A stretch of DNA of 64,000 nt from Halorussus ruber (GTDB lineage: Archaea > Halobacteriota > Halobacteria > Halobacteriales > Haladaptataceae), in assembly GCF_004765785.1 (NCBI RefSeq), contig NZ_SBIT01000008.1:124001-188000 (forward strand), in the 5' to 3' direction. Below are positions 7,683 to 15,822 of the stretch, piece after piece. Every line of letters starts with the position of its first letter. Within the stretch, counting starts at the first letter, position 1. Below the pieces are notes generated by a model that made no database searches, had not been told where the DNA came from, and saw only the letters and a list, made by a program, of their open reading frames with translations. The position numbers and the translations under genes are program-made.

Positions 7683-9806
7683 GTGACTTCCGAGCAGACC
7701 GCGCCCGCCGACTCGTCTCGGGGAACCGACCCGCCACGGACGACCGACCCACAGCAGGAGACCGACCCACAGCGGGCGACCGACCCACCGCGAAAAACTG
7801 ACCCACCGCGGACGACCGACAGGAGACAGACCCCGTCCGCGACTCGGACCGTCCGAATCCTCTACGTGGACGACGGCGACCCGCCTGCCGCACTAACAGA
7901 GGCCGACGACGTGGCGCTCACGACCGTCTCGACCGCACAGAGCGCCCGGAATCGCCTCGCCGCCGACGGGAGCGTCGACTGCGTCGTCAGCGAGTACGAC
8001 CTGCCCGAGAGCGACGGCCTCGACCTCCTCGAATCGGTCCGCGACGACCACCCGAACCTCCCGTTCGTCGTGTTCACCGACTCGGGAAGCGAGGAGGTCG
8101 CCAGCGAGGCCATCGGGATGGGCGCGAACGACTACCTCCCGAAGGACGCGGGCGGCCAGCGACTCCGCGAACGGGTCGGCCGCACAGTCGCCGCCGCCAG
8201 CGTCGAGACCGAGTCGGGAGTCTCGGGCGACCGGCTCCGGGAGTTGACCAACGCCTTCCCCGACGTGGCGTTCATCATCGACGAGAACGGTCGGTATCTG
8301 GAGGTCATGTCCGGGCCGGGCACCGCGGACCTCCAGACCGTCGAACAGGAGCAGTTGGTCGGGACCAATCTCCGCGACGCCTTCCCGACCCCGCAGGCCG
8401 AAAAGCTCCTCGACCACATCCAGACCACGCTCGAAACCGGCGGGGTCGAGACCATCGAGTACCGGACCGAGACCGCCGCGGGCGACCGGTGGTACGAGGG
8501 CCGGACCGCGCCGCTGGGCGAGACCATCGACGGGCGCGAGGCGGTCGTCTGGGTCGCCCGCGACGTGACCGACCGCCGGGAGAGCCAGCGCGAACTCGCC
8601 GAGAGCAGGGACGAACTCACGCGACTCAACCGCATCAACGGGCTGATAAACAGCATCCTCCAGTCGCTCGTCGCCTCGACCACCCGCGAGGAGATAGAGC
8701 GGTCGGTCTGCGAGGGACTGGCCAACTCGGAGTTCTACCAGTTCGCGTGGGTCGGCGGGCCGTGGGTCAAAGACGAGCGGATGACCCCGAGCGTCGTCGT
8801 CGGGGCCGACCGCGAGAAAATCGAGCGACTCGTCGGCGCGACCACCGCCCGCACCGAGGAGAAAAACTCCCTCGAACGGGTCGTCCGCGAGGGCGAGTCG
8901 GTGGTCGTGCCGAACATCGCGGAGTCGGACATCCTTTCGGAGCGCGAGCGAGAGGCGATGTTCGACTTAGAGATGTCCTCCGCGGTCCTCGTGCCGCTGA
9001 CCTACGGGACGACGAAGTACGGCGTCCTCGGCATCAGCGGCGCGTGCGCGGGGACGTTCAGCGAGCGGGAACTGACCGCGCTCGAAACCCTCGGCGAACT
9101 CGTCGCGTTCGCCATCAACGCGGTCAAGAACCGGAACCTGCTGCTGTCGGACACCGCGGTCGAGTTGGAGTTCAAAGTCGACAGCGACAGGTCCGGATTC
9201 GGCCGCCTCTCGGTCGAACTCGACGCCGAGTTCTCGCTGGAGGGCGTCGTCTCGGTCGGCGAGGACCGACTGCTCGAATACGTCTCCATCGAAGGCGCGT
9301 CGGCAGAGACGGTGCTTTCGGAACTCGAGGACATCGAGGCGGTCGAGGAGAGTCGGGTCATCTCCGACGACGACGAGAACTGCCTGCTCGAAGTCGAACT
9401 CACCGGGTCGGGCGTGAACCAACTCGTCAAGGCCGGGACCGTCGTCAAGTCGGCCCGCGCCGAGGACGGCATCGTCCGGTACGTCGCCGAGGCCTCCTCG
9501 GACGTGAACGTCCGGACCGTCGTGGACAGTTTCCGAGCGACCTACCCCGACGCCAAACTCGTCAGCAAGCAGAAGGTAGACCGACCGGTCCACACCTCAC
9601 AGGAGTTCCAGCAGACGCTCGCCGAGAAGTTGACCGAGAAACAGCAGACCGCGCTTCAGACGGCGTACTTCGCGGGCTACTACGAGTACCCCCGAGAGAG
9701 TACGGGCGAGGAGGTCGCCGAGTCGCTGGGCATCTCCTCGCCCACCCTCCACCAGCACCTGAGCGCGGCCCAGCGCAAACTCGTCTCGACGTTCTTCGAC
9801 CGTTGA
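7683..9806 (+). CDS. REC-PAS-GAF-Bat HTH_10 transcriptional regulator
   Basis: Cytoplasmic sensor-regulator of the bacterio-opsin-activator (Bat) family, 707 residues from a GTG. Order: a low-complexity Pro/Thr/Asp repeat stretch (15-45), receiver domain (about 57-170), PAS (about 181-295), a short coiled coil, GAF (about 320-475), Bat-associated domain (about 485-635) and the C-terminal HTH_10 (about 650-700, TGEEVAESLGISSPTLHQHL). In the receiver the phospho-acceptor position, four residues before the Pro, is Glu104 (SEYDLP) rather than Asp, so it probably cannot be phosphorylated normally and may mimic the active state. No partner kinase is adjacent. The true start could lie inside the repeats. 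A TnpB element begins right after its stop codon. Confidence 0.85.
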   Translation: MTSEQTAPADSSRGTDPPRTTDPQQETDPQRATDPPRKTDPPRTTDRRQTPSATRTVRILYVDDGDPPAALTEADDVALTTVSTAQSARNRLAADGSVDCVVSEYDLPESDGLDLLESVRDDHPNLPFVVFTDSGSEEVASEAIGMGANDYLPKDAGGQRLRERVGRTVAAASVETESGVSGDRLRELTNAFPDVAFIIDENGRYLEVMSGPGTADLQTVEQEQLVGTNLRDAFPTPQAEKLLDHIQTTLETGGVETIEYRTETAAGDRWYEGRTAPLGETIDGREAVVWVARDVTDRRESQRELAESRDELTRLNRINGLINSILQSLVASTTREEIERSVCEGLANSEFYQFAWVGGPWVKDERMTPSVVVGADREKIERLVGATTARTEEKNSLERVVREGESVVVPNIAESDILSEREREAMFDLEMSSAVLVPLTYGTTKYGVLGISGACAGTFSERELTALETLGELVAFAINAVKNRNLLLSDTAVELEFKVDSDRSGFGRLSVELDAEFSLEGVVSVGEDRLLEYVSIEGASAETVLSELEDIEAVEESRVISDDDENCLLEVELTGSGVNQLVKAGTVVKSARAEDGIVRYVAEASSDVNVRTVVDSFRATYPDAKLVSKQKVDRPVHTSQEFQQTLAEKLTEKQQTALQTAYFAGYYEYPRESTGEEVAESLGISSPTLHQHLSAAQRKLVSTFFDR

Positions 9807-9850
9807 CATCCTCCCCGCCCTGAAGGGCGAGGATTCCCGCGTTGGGATAT
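9807..9850 (-). mobile_element. Right end / omega-RNA 3' end of the TnpB element
   Basis: On the minus strand this reads CGGGAATCCTCGCCCTTCAG and then GGCGGGGAGGATGTCA, the hairpin (GCCC-TTCA-GGGC inside CCTC/GAGG) that commonly closes haloarchaeal IS1341-type elements. For such elements the 3' end of tnpB and its downstream flank form the omega RNA, and the adjacent host DNA supplies the guide. Here that flank is the last codons of the HTH_10 gene, whose TGA directly abuts the element. The boundaries are inferred. Confidence 0.7.
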
Positions 9851-9856
9851 TGTGGT

Positions 9857-11137
9857 TTACGACGTGACGTGTTCTCGAGGTGCGAACGCACCAGTTTCCT
9901 TGTCAAACAGGAACGTCGATGGCTGTGCCAACCAGCCGTTACTCCTATCACCGCCATCCGTGGCGGGACTCGGAGATACTTTCTGTCGAATGTTCTCAGC
10001 ACCGTTCACGTCCGCGTTCGCCACCAAGTCGCACTCATCACAGACGTACAACCCGCGTTCAACACGGTTCGCGTCACGCTTCCGACCACAACACGAACAC
10101 GACTTCGAGGTATCCCGCTCGGACACCTGTTCGACCGTGATGCCTTCCATCTCGGCCTTATATTCGAGGAGGTCGGTGAAGCGGTCGAACGCCCACGAAT
10201 GCAGGTCGAGGTTGCCGTGCGTGCCCCAGTTCTTCGCCTCGCTGTCCTCCTCGTCTTCACGGATACTAGAAAGGTCGCCCACTACAATCGTCCCAACTCC
10301 CTCGTCCACGCATCGCTCAACGATGTGCTTCGAGAGCGTGTGGAAGTAATGGGTGCGGCGAGCCGACTTTTTGTGATTTAGCCGCGTGGCCTGTTCGGAG
10401 TCCGAGTCGTCACAGCGAGCGATGCGTTTGCTGAAGTAGTAGTCGTCCTGCTTCAGGCAGTTGAGCGGATACAGTTCGCTGTGGCCGTCTTCGTAGGCGA
10501 GTGCGGCGAAGTTGTTGATGCCGAGGTCAACACCCACAGTCTGCTCACCGGGGTCCGCTGATACTTGGATTTCGACTTTGCAGACGAAGTGCAGTTCCCA
10601 CTCCTCACCAGTCCAGACTGCCCGGACTTGTTGGACGTTCTCAACGGTGGAGAGGTCAACGTCGGGACGGGTCTGGTATTCACAGAGGATGAAGTCCGAC
10701 CAATACTCCTTAAGATTCGAGCCTTTGCTGAGTCGGACGCGGTTGTACTCGGTGTCGAGTTTGAAGCCTTTGTTCTTGAATGTGACCGTGCTTCGGGGGT
10801 GGTCGTCGCCGCGTTTGCGGTAGCCGGGCGGGTTCGCGTTCGTGTCTCCGTTGCGTCGTTTGCCGTACCAGCCGGCGAACGCCTCAGCGAGTTTCTGAAG
10901 AACGCGCTGACTTGACTGAGAATGGAGGTCATCGTAGCGTTCGTGGCGCTTGAGGTAGGCGGTGAGTTCGTCGTGGTCTGGAATGTAGTCGATTTCGTCC
11001 CAGACGCGACTGATTGCCCACCGTCCGACATTCCAGAGCTTGGACGCGGCGAACCCGAGGACATCAAGGTCGCCAGACACCTGTTGCTGGTTCCTGATGG
11101 AAGCAGTGTAGGTGCGGGTGACGACCTGTTTCGCCAT
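9857..11137 (-). CDS. tnpB: TnpB-family RNA-guided nuclease (IS1341-type, no TnpA)
   Basis: 426-residue transposon-encoded nuclease relative, ancestor-like to Cas12. Seen in order: an N-terminal wedge/REC-like region with an FKNKGFKL-type strand; RuvC-I GVDLGINNFAAL (catalytic Asp); RuvC-II region IVVGDLSSIRED; a zinc finger CSCCG...CDEC; and RuvC-III NADVNGAENI (catalytic Asp). At the usual RuvC-II Glu position (EDL) there is Gly (GDL); a nearby Glu in IRED could substitute, as proposed for some TnpB/Fanzor relatives, or the protein could be nuclease-impaired. The C-terminus ends DKETGAFAPREHVTS. No tnpA transposase is nearby, so it cannot move on its own. Confidence 0.93.
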   Translation of the reverse strand: MAKQVVTRTYTASIRNQQQVSGDLDVLGFAASKLWNVGRWAISRVWDEIDYIPDHDELTAYLKRHERYDDLHSQSSQRVLQKLAEAFAGWYGKRRNGDTNANPPGYRKRGDDHPRSTVTFKNKGFKLDTEYNRVRLSKGSNLKEYWSDFILCEYQTRPDVDLSTVENVQQVRAVWTGEEWELHFVCKVEIQVSADPGEQTVGVDLGINNFAALAYEDGHSELYPLNCLKQDDYYFSKRIARCDDSDSEQATRLNHKKSARRTHYFHTLSKHIVERCVDEGVGTIVVGDLSSIREDEEDSEAKNWGTHGNLDLHSWAFDRFTDLLEYKAEMEGITVEQVSERDTSKSCSCCGRKRDANRVERGLYVCDECDLVANADVNGAENIRQKVSPSPATDGGDRSNGWLAQPSTFLFDKETGAFAPREHVTS

Positions 11138-11230
11138 ACGTAACCTATATAGTCAATATTACTTAATAGTTCCGAGAAGCGAGGAATATCCTGCCATGCC
11201 ATCGAACGGTGGCTTGTGAAGGGTCGTGTC

Positions 11231-11266
11231 GGATTCATCCCCGCCCTGAAGGCCGGGGCTTTCTCC
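11231..11266 (-). mobile_element. Orphan IS1341-type right-end-like hairpin
   Basis: On the minus strand this reads GGAGAAAGCCCCGGCCTTCA then GGGCGGGGATGAATCC, resembling the other common haloarchaeal TnpB-element terminus (AAAGCCCC...GGGGATGAAT). It lies just outside the left end of the 9.8-11.1 kb tnpB element and has no tnpB of its own on its 5' side, where the 11421-11822 gene lies on the other strand. It is probably a remnant of a second element or a guide-RNA relic. Confidence 0.5.
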
Positions 11267-11420
11267 TCGATTCTCCGTAATAGTTGGCCGAGTGAACGTT
11301 CGTTCAACCTCTAAAACAGTTGATATTCGGCGTTTGACACGCTCTCGCGGGGTTACCTTACTATTGAGGCATGGGTTTGTTGTCCCCTCTGGCAATAGAC
11401 TCTGGTGGAGGTCACCCGCC

Positions 11421-11822
11421 ATGAACAACGATTCGCTCCGGACGGGTATCGAGGGCGACCACGCCCTCCAGAACGGTCGCGCAGTCACCACGCCCTCGTT
11501 CGACACGCTCTTCGACCTCCTCGCGGATAGCCACCGACGGTACGCGCTGTACGCGCTCGTAGGAGCCGAGGACGGTCTCGCCGACGTGGAGACGTTGGCC
11601 GACGAGGTAGCGATGTGGGAAGCCCGGACGGGAGACGCGACGATTACGGAGGAACTCCGCGAGGAAATCGGGGAGGAACTCCGGGAGACGCATCTCCCCT
11701 GTCTGGCCGAGGCCGACATCATCGAGTACGACGACCGGAGCGACGTCGCACGCTACTGGCGACAACCGACGCTCGAAGAGTATCTCGAACACACTCACTA
11801 CAAGGAGTTCCCCGACGAGTAG
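11421..11822 (+). CDS. DUF7344-type winged-helix-like protein
   Basis: 133-residue haloarchaeal protein. The segment FDLLADSHRRYALYALVG is the signature of the DUF7344 family, small winged-helix-like proteins thought to act in regulation. A charged helix (ITEELREEIGEELRETHLP), AEADIIEYDDRSDVARYW and a final LEEYLEH follow. The region after the HTH-like core, IIEYD...VARYW, matches the beta wing. The ATG at 11421 is the first in frame that leaves a family-sized protein. The upstream stretch 11288-11303 contains a near palindrome GTGAACGTTCGTTCAAC, a possible operator. Target genes unknown. Confidence 0.7.
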   Translation: MNNDSLRTGIEGDHALQNGRAVTTPSFDTLFDLLADSHRRYALYALVGAEDGLADVETLADEVAMWEARTGDATITEELREEIGEELRETHLPCLAEADIIEYDDRSDVARYWRQPTLEEYLEHTHYKEFPDE

Positions 11823-11956
11823 TTCCGTCCGCTCCGCTGACGCCCGCCCTCCGCCATCTCCCCACTACTCCGCTCCTTCAGAATCCTAATTACTTCTCTA
11901 AGCCTGCTATTAGTTGCCCTAACCTATCCATTTATTGCTCCAGATTGCTTTCGATG

Positions 11957-11996
11957 AGTTCGCCAGTTTTGACCCACGGGTCAAAACTGGCGAGTT
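11957..11996. repeat. Near-perfect 16-19 bp inverted repeat
   Basis: The arms CGCCAGTTTTGACCC (11961-11975) and GGGTCAAAACTGGCG (11978-11992) are exact reverse complements with a two-base centre, and pairing extends further with A-T and G-T pairs. It lies in the 266-base gap between the convergent ends of the DUF7344 gene and idsA. It could be a bidirectional transcription stop or a protein-binding palindrome; there is no U-run after either arm. Confidence 0.7.
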
Positions 11997-12088
11997 GGCA
12001 CTCGAAGAATCGGACTACCGGGTTCGCATCCGAAGAATCGACTGGCGAACGTCGTTCCAGCGACCGGCACGAAAAATGGGGGTCGCGG

Positions 12089-13150
12089 TCAGTAGCTGCG
12101 CTCGATGAGGTAGTCCGCGATTCCCTTCAGCAGGTCGCGGGCCTCGTTCTCGGGCAGGACCGACAGCCGGTTCTTCCCCTGCGTGACCAACTCTTGGGCC
12201 TTCTTCTCCGCGTACTCGATGCTTCCGGCCTCTCGAAGGCGGGCGACCGCCTCGTCGATTTCCTCCTCTGTAACGTCGTCCACGCTGTCGGTTCCGACCA
12301 GCGAGTCCACGTCCACGCCCTGCTCCCGGGCGTGGAGCGTGATGATGGTCTGTTTGTCCTCTACGAGGTCGCTCCCCCGCTGTTTCCCGAGTTTCTCGCT
12401 CGGGACGGTCAGGTCCAGCACGTCGTCCTGAATCTGGAAGGCCCGACCCACGTCGATGCCGTACTGGTAGAGTTCCTCGATGGCCTCGTCGTCGGCACCG
12501 AGCATGATGGCCGGGATGGTCGCCGCCGCGCCGTACAGCACGGCGGTCTTGTGTTCAATCATGTCGAGGTACTCCTCGGGGAGCACGTCGTTACGACTCT
12601 CGAAGGCGATGTCGCAGGCCTGCCCCTCGCAGATGTTGGTGCAGGTCGTCGCCAGCACGTCCGTCGCTTCGACCACGCGGTCGGCGGGCGCGTCGCTCTC
12701 GATGAGAATCTCGAACGCCTTCGAGTAGAGCGTGTCGCCCGCCAGAATCGCGGTCGCGGTGTCGTACTCCCGGTGGACCGCGGGAACGCCCCGGCGCAGG
12801 TCGTCGTCGTCCATGATGTCGTCGTGGATGAGCGTGAACGACTGGATGACCTCGATGCTGACCGCGGCGGCCATCAGGTCGATGTCGTCGCCCTCAACGT
12901 CCGGGAAGTTCCGATAGTCGAGGTCTCTCGGAGCGGCTTCGACGTCCGCGAGCGCCTCGCCGACCAGCAACAGCACGGTCGGCCGGAGTCGCTTGCCGCC
13001 CGCTTCGAGCAGGTAGCGGACCGCCTCGTAGAGGCGCTCCGGGTCGTCCATCGGGAGGTCCTCGTCGATGGCCCGATTGACGATTTCGCGTCGCTGTTCG
13101 ACCGCTCCCATCACCTGCTCTTCCAGTGTCTCGGCGCTCGCGTCTGTCAT
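12089..13150 (-). CDS. idsA: Geranylgeranyl/farnesyl diphosphate synthase
   Basis: Condenses isopentenyl diphosphate with allylic diphosphates to make C15/C20 chains for archaeal lipids. The 353-residue enzyme has the first aspartate-rich motif HDDIMDDDDLRRG (about residues 104-116) and the second QIQDDVLDL, plus the GGKRLRPTVLLL substrate loop. It lies seven bases downstream of rnj on the same strand, in the mvk-ipk-rnj-idsA arrangement that groups archaeal isoprenoid genes. The product chain length cannot be set with certainty by eye. Confidence 0.93.
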   Translation of the reverse strand: MTDASAETLEEQVMGAVEQRREIVNRAIDEDLPMDDPERLYEAVRYLLEAGGKRLRPTVLLLVGEALADVEAAPRDLDYRNFPDVEGDDIDLMAAAVSIEVIQSFTLIHDDIMDDDDLRRGVPAVHREYDTATAILAGDTLYSKAFEILIESDAPADRVVEATDVLATTCTNICEGQACDIAFESRNDVLPEEYLDMIEHKTAVLYGAAATIPAIMLGADDEAIEELYQYGIDVGRAFQIQDDVLDLTVPSEKLGKQRGSDLVEDKQTIITLHAREQGVDVDSLVGTDSVDDVTEEEIDEAVARLREAGSIEYAEKKAQELVTQGKNRLSVLPENEARDLLKGIADYLIERSY

Positions 13151-13157
13151 GGTTTCG

Positions 13158-14510
13158 TTACTCGACGAGTTGGATGAGGTTGCCGTTTCGCGTCGTGTGG
13201 AGGTCGCGGCCCATCTTGTAGCCCTGACTCTCGGCGAGGTCCACGTAGGGCGCGAAGCCTTTCATGTCCTGGTGTGCCGGGATGACGTTCTGGGGCTGGA
13301 GCGCGTCCAGCATCTCGTAGTGGCCCTCCTCGCGGAGGTGGCCCGAGACGTGGATGTCGTCGTAGATGCGCGCGCCCTGCATCTTCAGGAGGCGCTCGGA
13401 CTGGTAGCGCTGGCCCTCGTTGGTCGGCTCCGGAATGACCCGGGCCGAGAAGATGACCTTGTCGCCGTCGTCCAGTTCGTAGGGCGTCTCGCCGCGGCCC
13501 ATCCGGGTGAGCATCGCGCGAGGCTCGCCCTGATGGCCGGTGACGATGGGGAGGTAGTTCTCCTTGCCCTCCTTCATGATGCGCTTGAACGTCCGGTCCA
13601 CGGACTTGCGGTGGCCGAACATCCCCATGTCTTCCGGGAAGTCCACGAAGTCGAGTCGCTCGGCGGTGCCCGAATATTTTTCCATCGAGCGCCCGAGCAG
13701 CACCGGCTGACGGCCGATGTCGTGGGCGAACTCCACGAGGCTCTTGACGCGGGCGATGTGGCTGGAGAACGTCGTCGCCACGATACCGCCGTCGTAGTCC
13801 TCGATGGAGTGCATCACGTCTTTGAGGTGGCGGCGAGCGACCGACTCGCTCGGGGTGCGACCCTTCCGACCGGCGTTGGTACAGTCTTCGATGTAGGCGA
13901 GGACGCCCTCACCTTCGCGGCCGATTTCGCGGAACCGCTTCATGTCGATGGGGTCGCCCAGAACCGGCGTGTGGTCCATGCGCTTGTCGAGACCGTAGAC
14001 GACAGCGCCCTCCGGCGTGTGGAGGACGGGGTTGATGGCGTCGATGATGGAGTGAGTCACGTTGACGAACTCCAGTTCGACCTGCCCGGAGTCGCCGATG
14101 GACATCGTGGACCCGGCTTCCATCTTCACGAGGTCGTTCTCGACGCCGAACTTCTCCTCGCCCTGAATCTGCTGTTTGACCAGCTCGATGGTGTAGGGCG
14201 TGGCGACGATGGGCGCGTTGTACCGGTGGGCCAGCTTCGAGATGGCTCCGATGTGGTCGAGGTGACCGTGGGTCGGCACGATGGCCTGCACGTCGCCTTC
14301 GAGGTCGCTCATTACGCGGTCGTCCGGGATGGCCCCCATGTCGATGAGGTCCAAGCTGTGCAGCTTCTCTGTCTCGACGTTGTCGTGGAGGAGAACCTTC
14401 GAGAGGTTCAGCCCCATGTCGAAGATGACAACGTCGTCGCCTGCGCGCACGGCAGTACACTGCCGTCCGACTTCTTCGTAACCGCCGATGGTTGCAATTT
14501 CGATTTCCAT
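13158..14510 (-). CDS. rnj: Ribonuclease J
   Basis: 5'-to-3' exoribonuclease of the metallo-beta-lactamase/beta-CASP group, acting on 5'-monophosphate RNA in the cytoplasm. The 450-residue protein has the start [15 protein letters not shown], the zinc motif [10 protein letters not shown] (about residues 75-84), beta-CASP motifs ending in [13 protein letters not shown], and [13 protein letters not shown] for metal binding. Its gene is coupled to idsA (7-base gap). The 5' leader is long and carries a cluster of short inverted repeats (14547-14725), so self-regulation by mRNA decay is an attractive but untested idea. Confidence 0.94.
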   Translation of the reverse strand: MEIEIATIGGYEEVGRQCTAVRAGDDVVIFDMGLNLSKVLLHDNVETEKLHSLDLIDMGAIPDDRVMSDLEGDVQAIVPTHGHLDHIGAISKLAHRYNAPIVATPYTIELVKQQIQGEEKFGVENDLVKMEAGSTMSIGDSGQVELEFVNVTHSIIDAINPVLHTPEGAVVYGLDKRMDHTPVLGDPIDMKRFREIGREGEGVLAYIEDCTNAGRKGRTPSESVARRHLKDVMHSIEDYDGGIVATTFSSHIARVKSLVEFAHDIGRQPVLLGRSMEKYSGTAERLDFVDFPEDMGMFGHRKSVDRTFKRIMKEGKENYLPIVTGHQGEPRAMLTRMGRGETPYELDDGDKVIFSARVIPEPTNEGQRYQSERLLKMQGARIYDDIHVSGHLREEGHYEMLDALQPQNVIPAHQDMKGFAPYVDLAESQGYKMGRDLHTTRNGNLIQLVE

Positions 14511-14527
14511 AGTTTCACCTTATGTAC

Positions 14528-14725
14528 GCAAAGCCACGTCGTGTTTGTGGCAGGCCACGCCGTCTGGATGGCAAAGCCACGCTGTCCGGTGGCGAAGCCA
14601 CACGAGCGGCCGTGGCAATACCACGCTACGTGGCGTCCGTACTCACGTAAACCTGCGCGCGGCGTCACGGTCCCCGCCGCGGCGTCTTACAGCCGTCGAT
14701 GGGACCGCCCGGTGGCAAGTGCCAC
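14528..14725 (-). repeat. Cluster of GTGGC-N2-5-GCCAC inverted repeats upstream of rnj
   Basis: Five small inverted repeats of one motif lie upstream of rnj: 14547-14558 (GTGGCAGGCCAC), 14568-14580, 14589-14601 (GTGGCGAAGCCAC), 14612-14624 and 14712-14725. Half-sites are at 14528 and 14629. Spacers vary but the GTGGC/GCCAC arms persist. In rnj mRNA they would make a row of 4-5 bp hairpins; as DNA they could be operators. Confidence 0.65.
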
Positions 14726-14894
14726 GTTTCCGCGAGCTATCGGTCTATGGGGGCTTTACGCGTCCCGGTAATAAAAACTGCCGGGATTGACCGAGCGAGA
14801 GCAACGTATGAGGACTTCGGTCTATATAATATCGAGAACCTGCGGAATAAAAGTGCGTTCGTGCCTCTAACCGTGGTGCACCGCCCGGACGAGG

Positions 14895-15000
14895 TTTTAA
14901 ATACGAGGCCGGGGCGAATCCCGCCCGGACGTTTCGCGCGGTCGTTCGGTAGTCGAGGCCGGGGACCGCCAGTCCGACTACCCCGAGAGGGCTGAGCCAA
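14895..15000 (+). ncRNA. Candidate structured ncRNA, locus 1 (with TATA promoter)
   Basis: A strong TATA element (TTTTAAATA, 14895-14903) is followed 20 bases later by CGCCCGGACG (14922-14931), the probable start region. Then come a stem GCGGTC/GACCGC (14938-14943 with 14964-14969), CAGTCCGACTA, a hairpin CCC-GAGA-GGG (14982-14991) and CTGAGCCA. The same series, with identical promoter spacing, occurs on the minus strand at 46430-46635. There the tetraloop stem is CCG-GAAA-CGG, a compensatory change. No ORF follows on this strand; it runs toward the 3' end of ipk. Family name unknown to me. Confidence 0.6.
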
Positions 15001-15056
15001 GAATTAGTCGAGAATGCTGAATCGACGGACATTTACCCCGTATATTGCTCCGCAAC

Positions 15057-15821
15057 CTACCGACCGTCGATGCGCGTGCCGGGGTTCTCGCCCGCGAGGA
15101 ACCCCCGGAGGTCGTCGGGGCCGAAAATCGTGGCGGGCGCGTCGAGCGACAGCAACGCCCGGACCTTCCCGGCCATCCCGCCCGTCACGTCGGTGGCGTC
15201 GCTCCCGCCGAGGAACTGGGCCACCTCGTCGTAGGACCGGATTTCCGGAATCACGTCGTCGGCGTCGTCCAGCACGCCCGGCACCGTCGAGCAGAAGCCG
15301 ACGCGCTCGGCGTCGATGCCCTCGGCGACGGCCGTGACCACCTCGTCGCCGCTGAGGATGCTGACGCCCTCACCCTCGTGGACCACGGCGTCGCCGTGGA
15401 GGACCGGGACGAACTCCTCGCCGAGCATCGTCTCGACCTGCTCGGTCATCAGCGACAGCTCTGCCTCGCGGTCCCGGCAGGCCGCCGAGAAGGGGTGGAC
15501 CGGCACCGCGGGCACGTCTCGGTCGTGGAGTCGCGCGAGGACGAACTCGTTGAGCGTCTTCATCGCGCCGTGGATTTCGAGCGCCGCGCCCGCGTCGGCC
15601 GTCCCCTCGGTCTTCGAGACGCCGTGCTCGCTGGCGTGGTGGTGGCCGAAGCTCCCGCCGCCGTGGACCACCACGAGGTCCGAGACCTCGCCGCCGTCGA
15701 GCGCCGCGGCGATGGCGTCGGCCGCGCGGTCGAGCGCCGGACCGTCGAGCGCCTCGGCGCGGTCCTTGTCGGTGATGACGCTCCCGCCGAGTTTGACGAC
15801 CGTGGTGTCGTTCGTCGCCAT
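15057..15821 (-). CDS. ipk: Isopentenyl phosphate kinase
   Basis: Phosphorylates isopentenyl phosphate to isopentenyl diphosphate, the last step of the archaeal mevalonate route. The 254-residue amino-acid-kinase-fold protein shows VVKLGGSVITDKD (nucleotide-binding), VHGGGSFGHHHASEHG with the IPK-diagnostic histidine near residue 50-60, and VTGGMAGKVRALL. It starts one base after the mvk stop codon, so the two consecutive pathway enzymes are co-translated. Its 3' end faces the candidate ncRNA of locus 1. Confidence 0.94.
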   Translation of the reverse strand: MATNDTTVVKLGGSVITDKDRAEALDGPALDRAADAIAAALDGGEVSDLVVVHGGGSFGHHHASEHGVSKTEGTADAGAALEIHGAMKTLNEFVLARLHDRDVPAVPVHPFSAACRDREAELSLMTEQVETMLGEEFVPVLHGDAVVHEGEGVSILSGDEVVTAVAEGIDAERVGFCSTVPGVLDDADDVIPEIRSYDEVAQFLGGSDATDVTGGMAGKVRALLSLDAPATIFGPDDLRGFLAGENPGTRIDGR

Positions 15822-15822
15822 C

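Noticed and set aside
10512-10823. Open frames antisense to tnpB
   Set aside because: They mirror tnpB codons and carry no domain; TnpB RuvC and zinc-finger motifs are all in the minus-strand frame.
12089-13150. idsA as a heptaprenyl or hexaprenyl synthase
   Set aside because: Motif spacing and the mvk-ipk-rnj neighbourhood fit the archaeal C15/C20 enzyme better; chain-length residues could not be judged safely.
14885-15000. tRNA gene
   Set aside because: GGGCGAATCCC resembles a T-arm at first sight, but no acceptor stem, anticodon arm or correct spacing can be built. The conserved core matches locus 2 instead.
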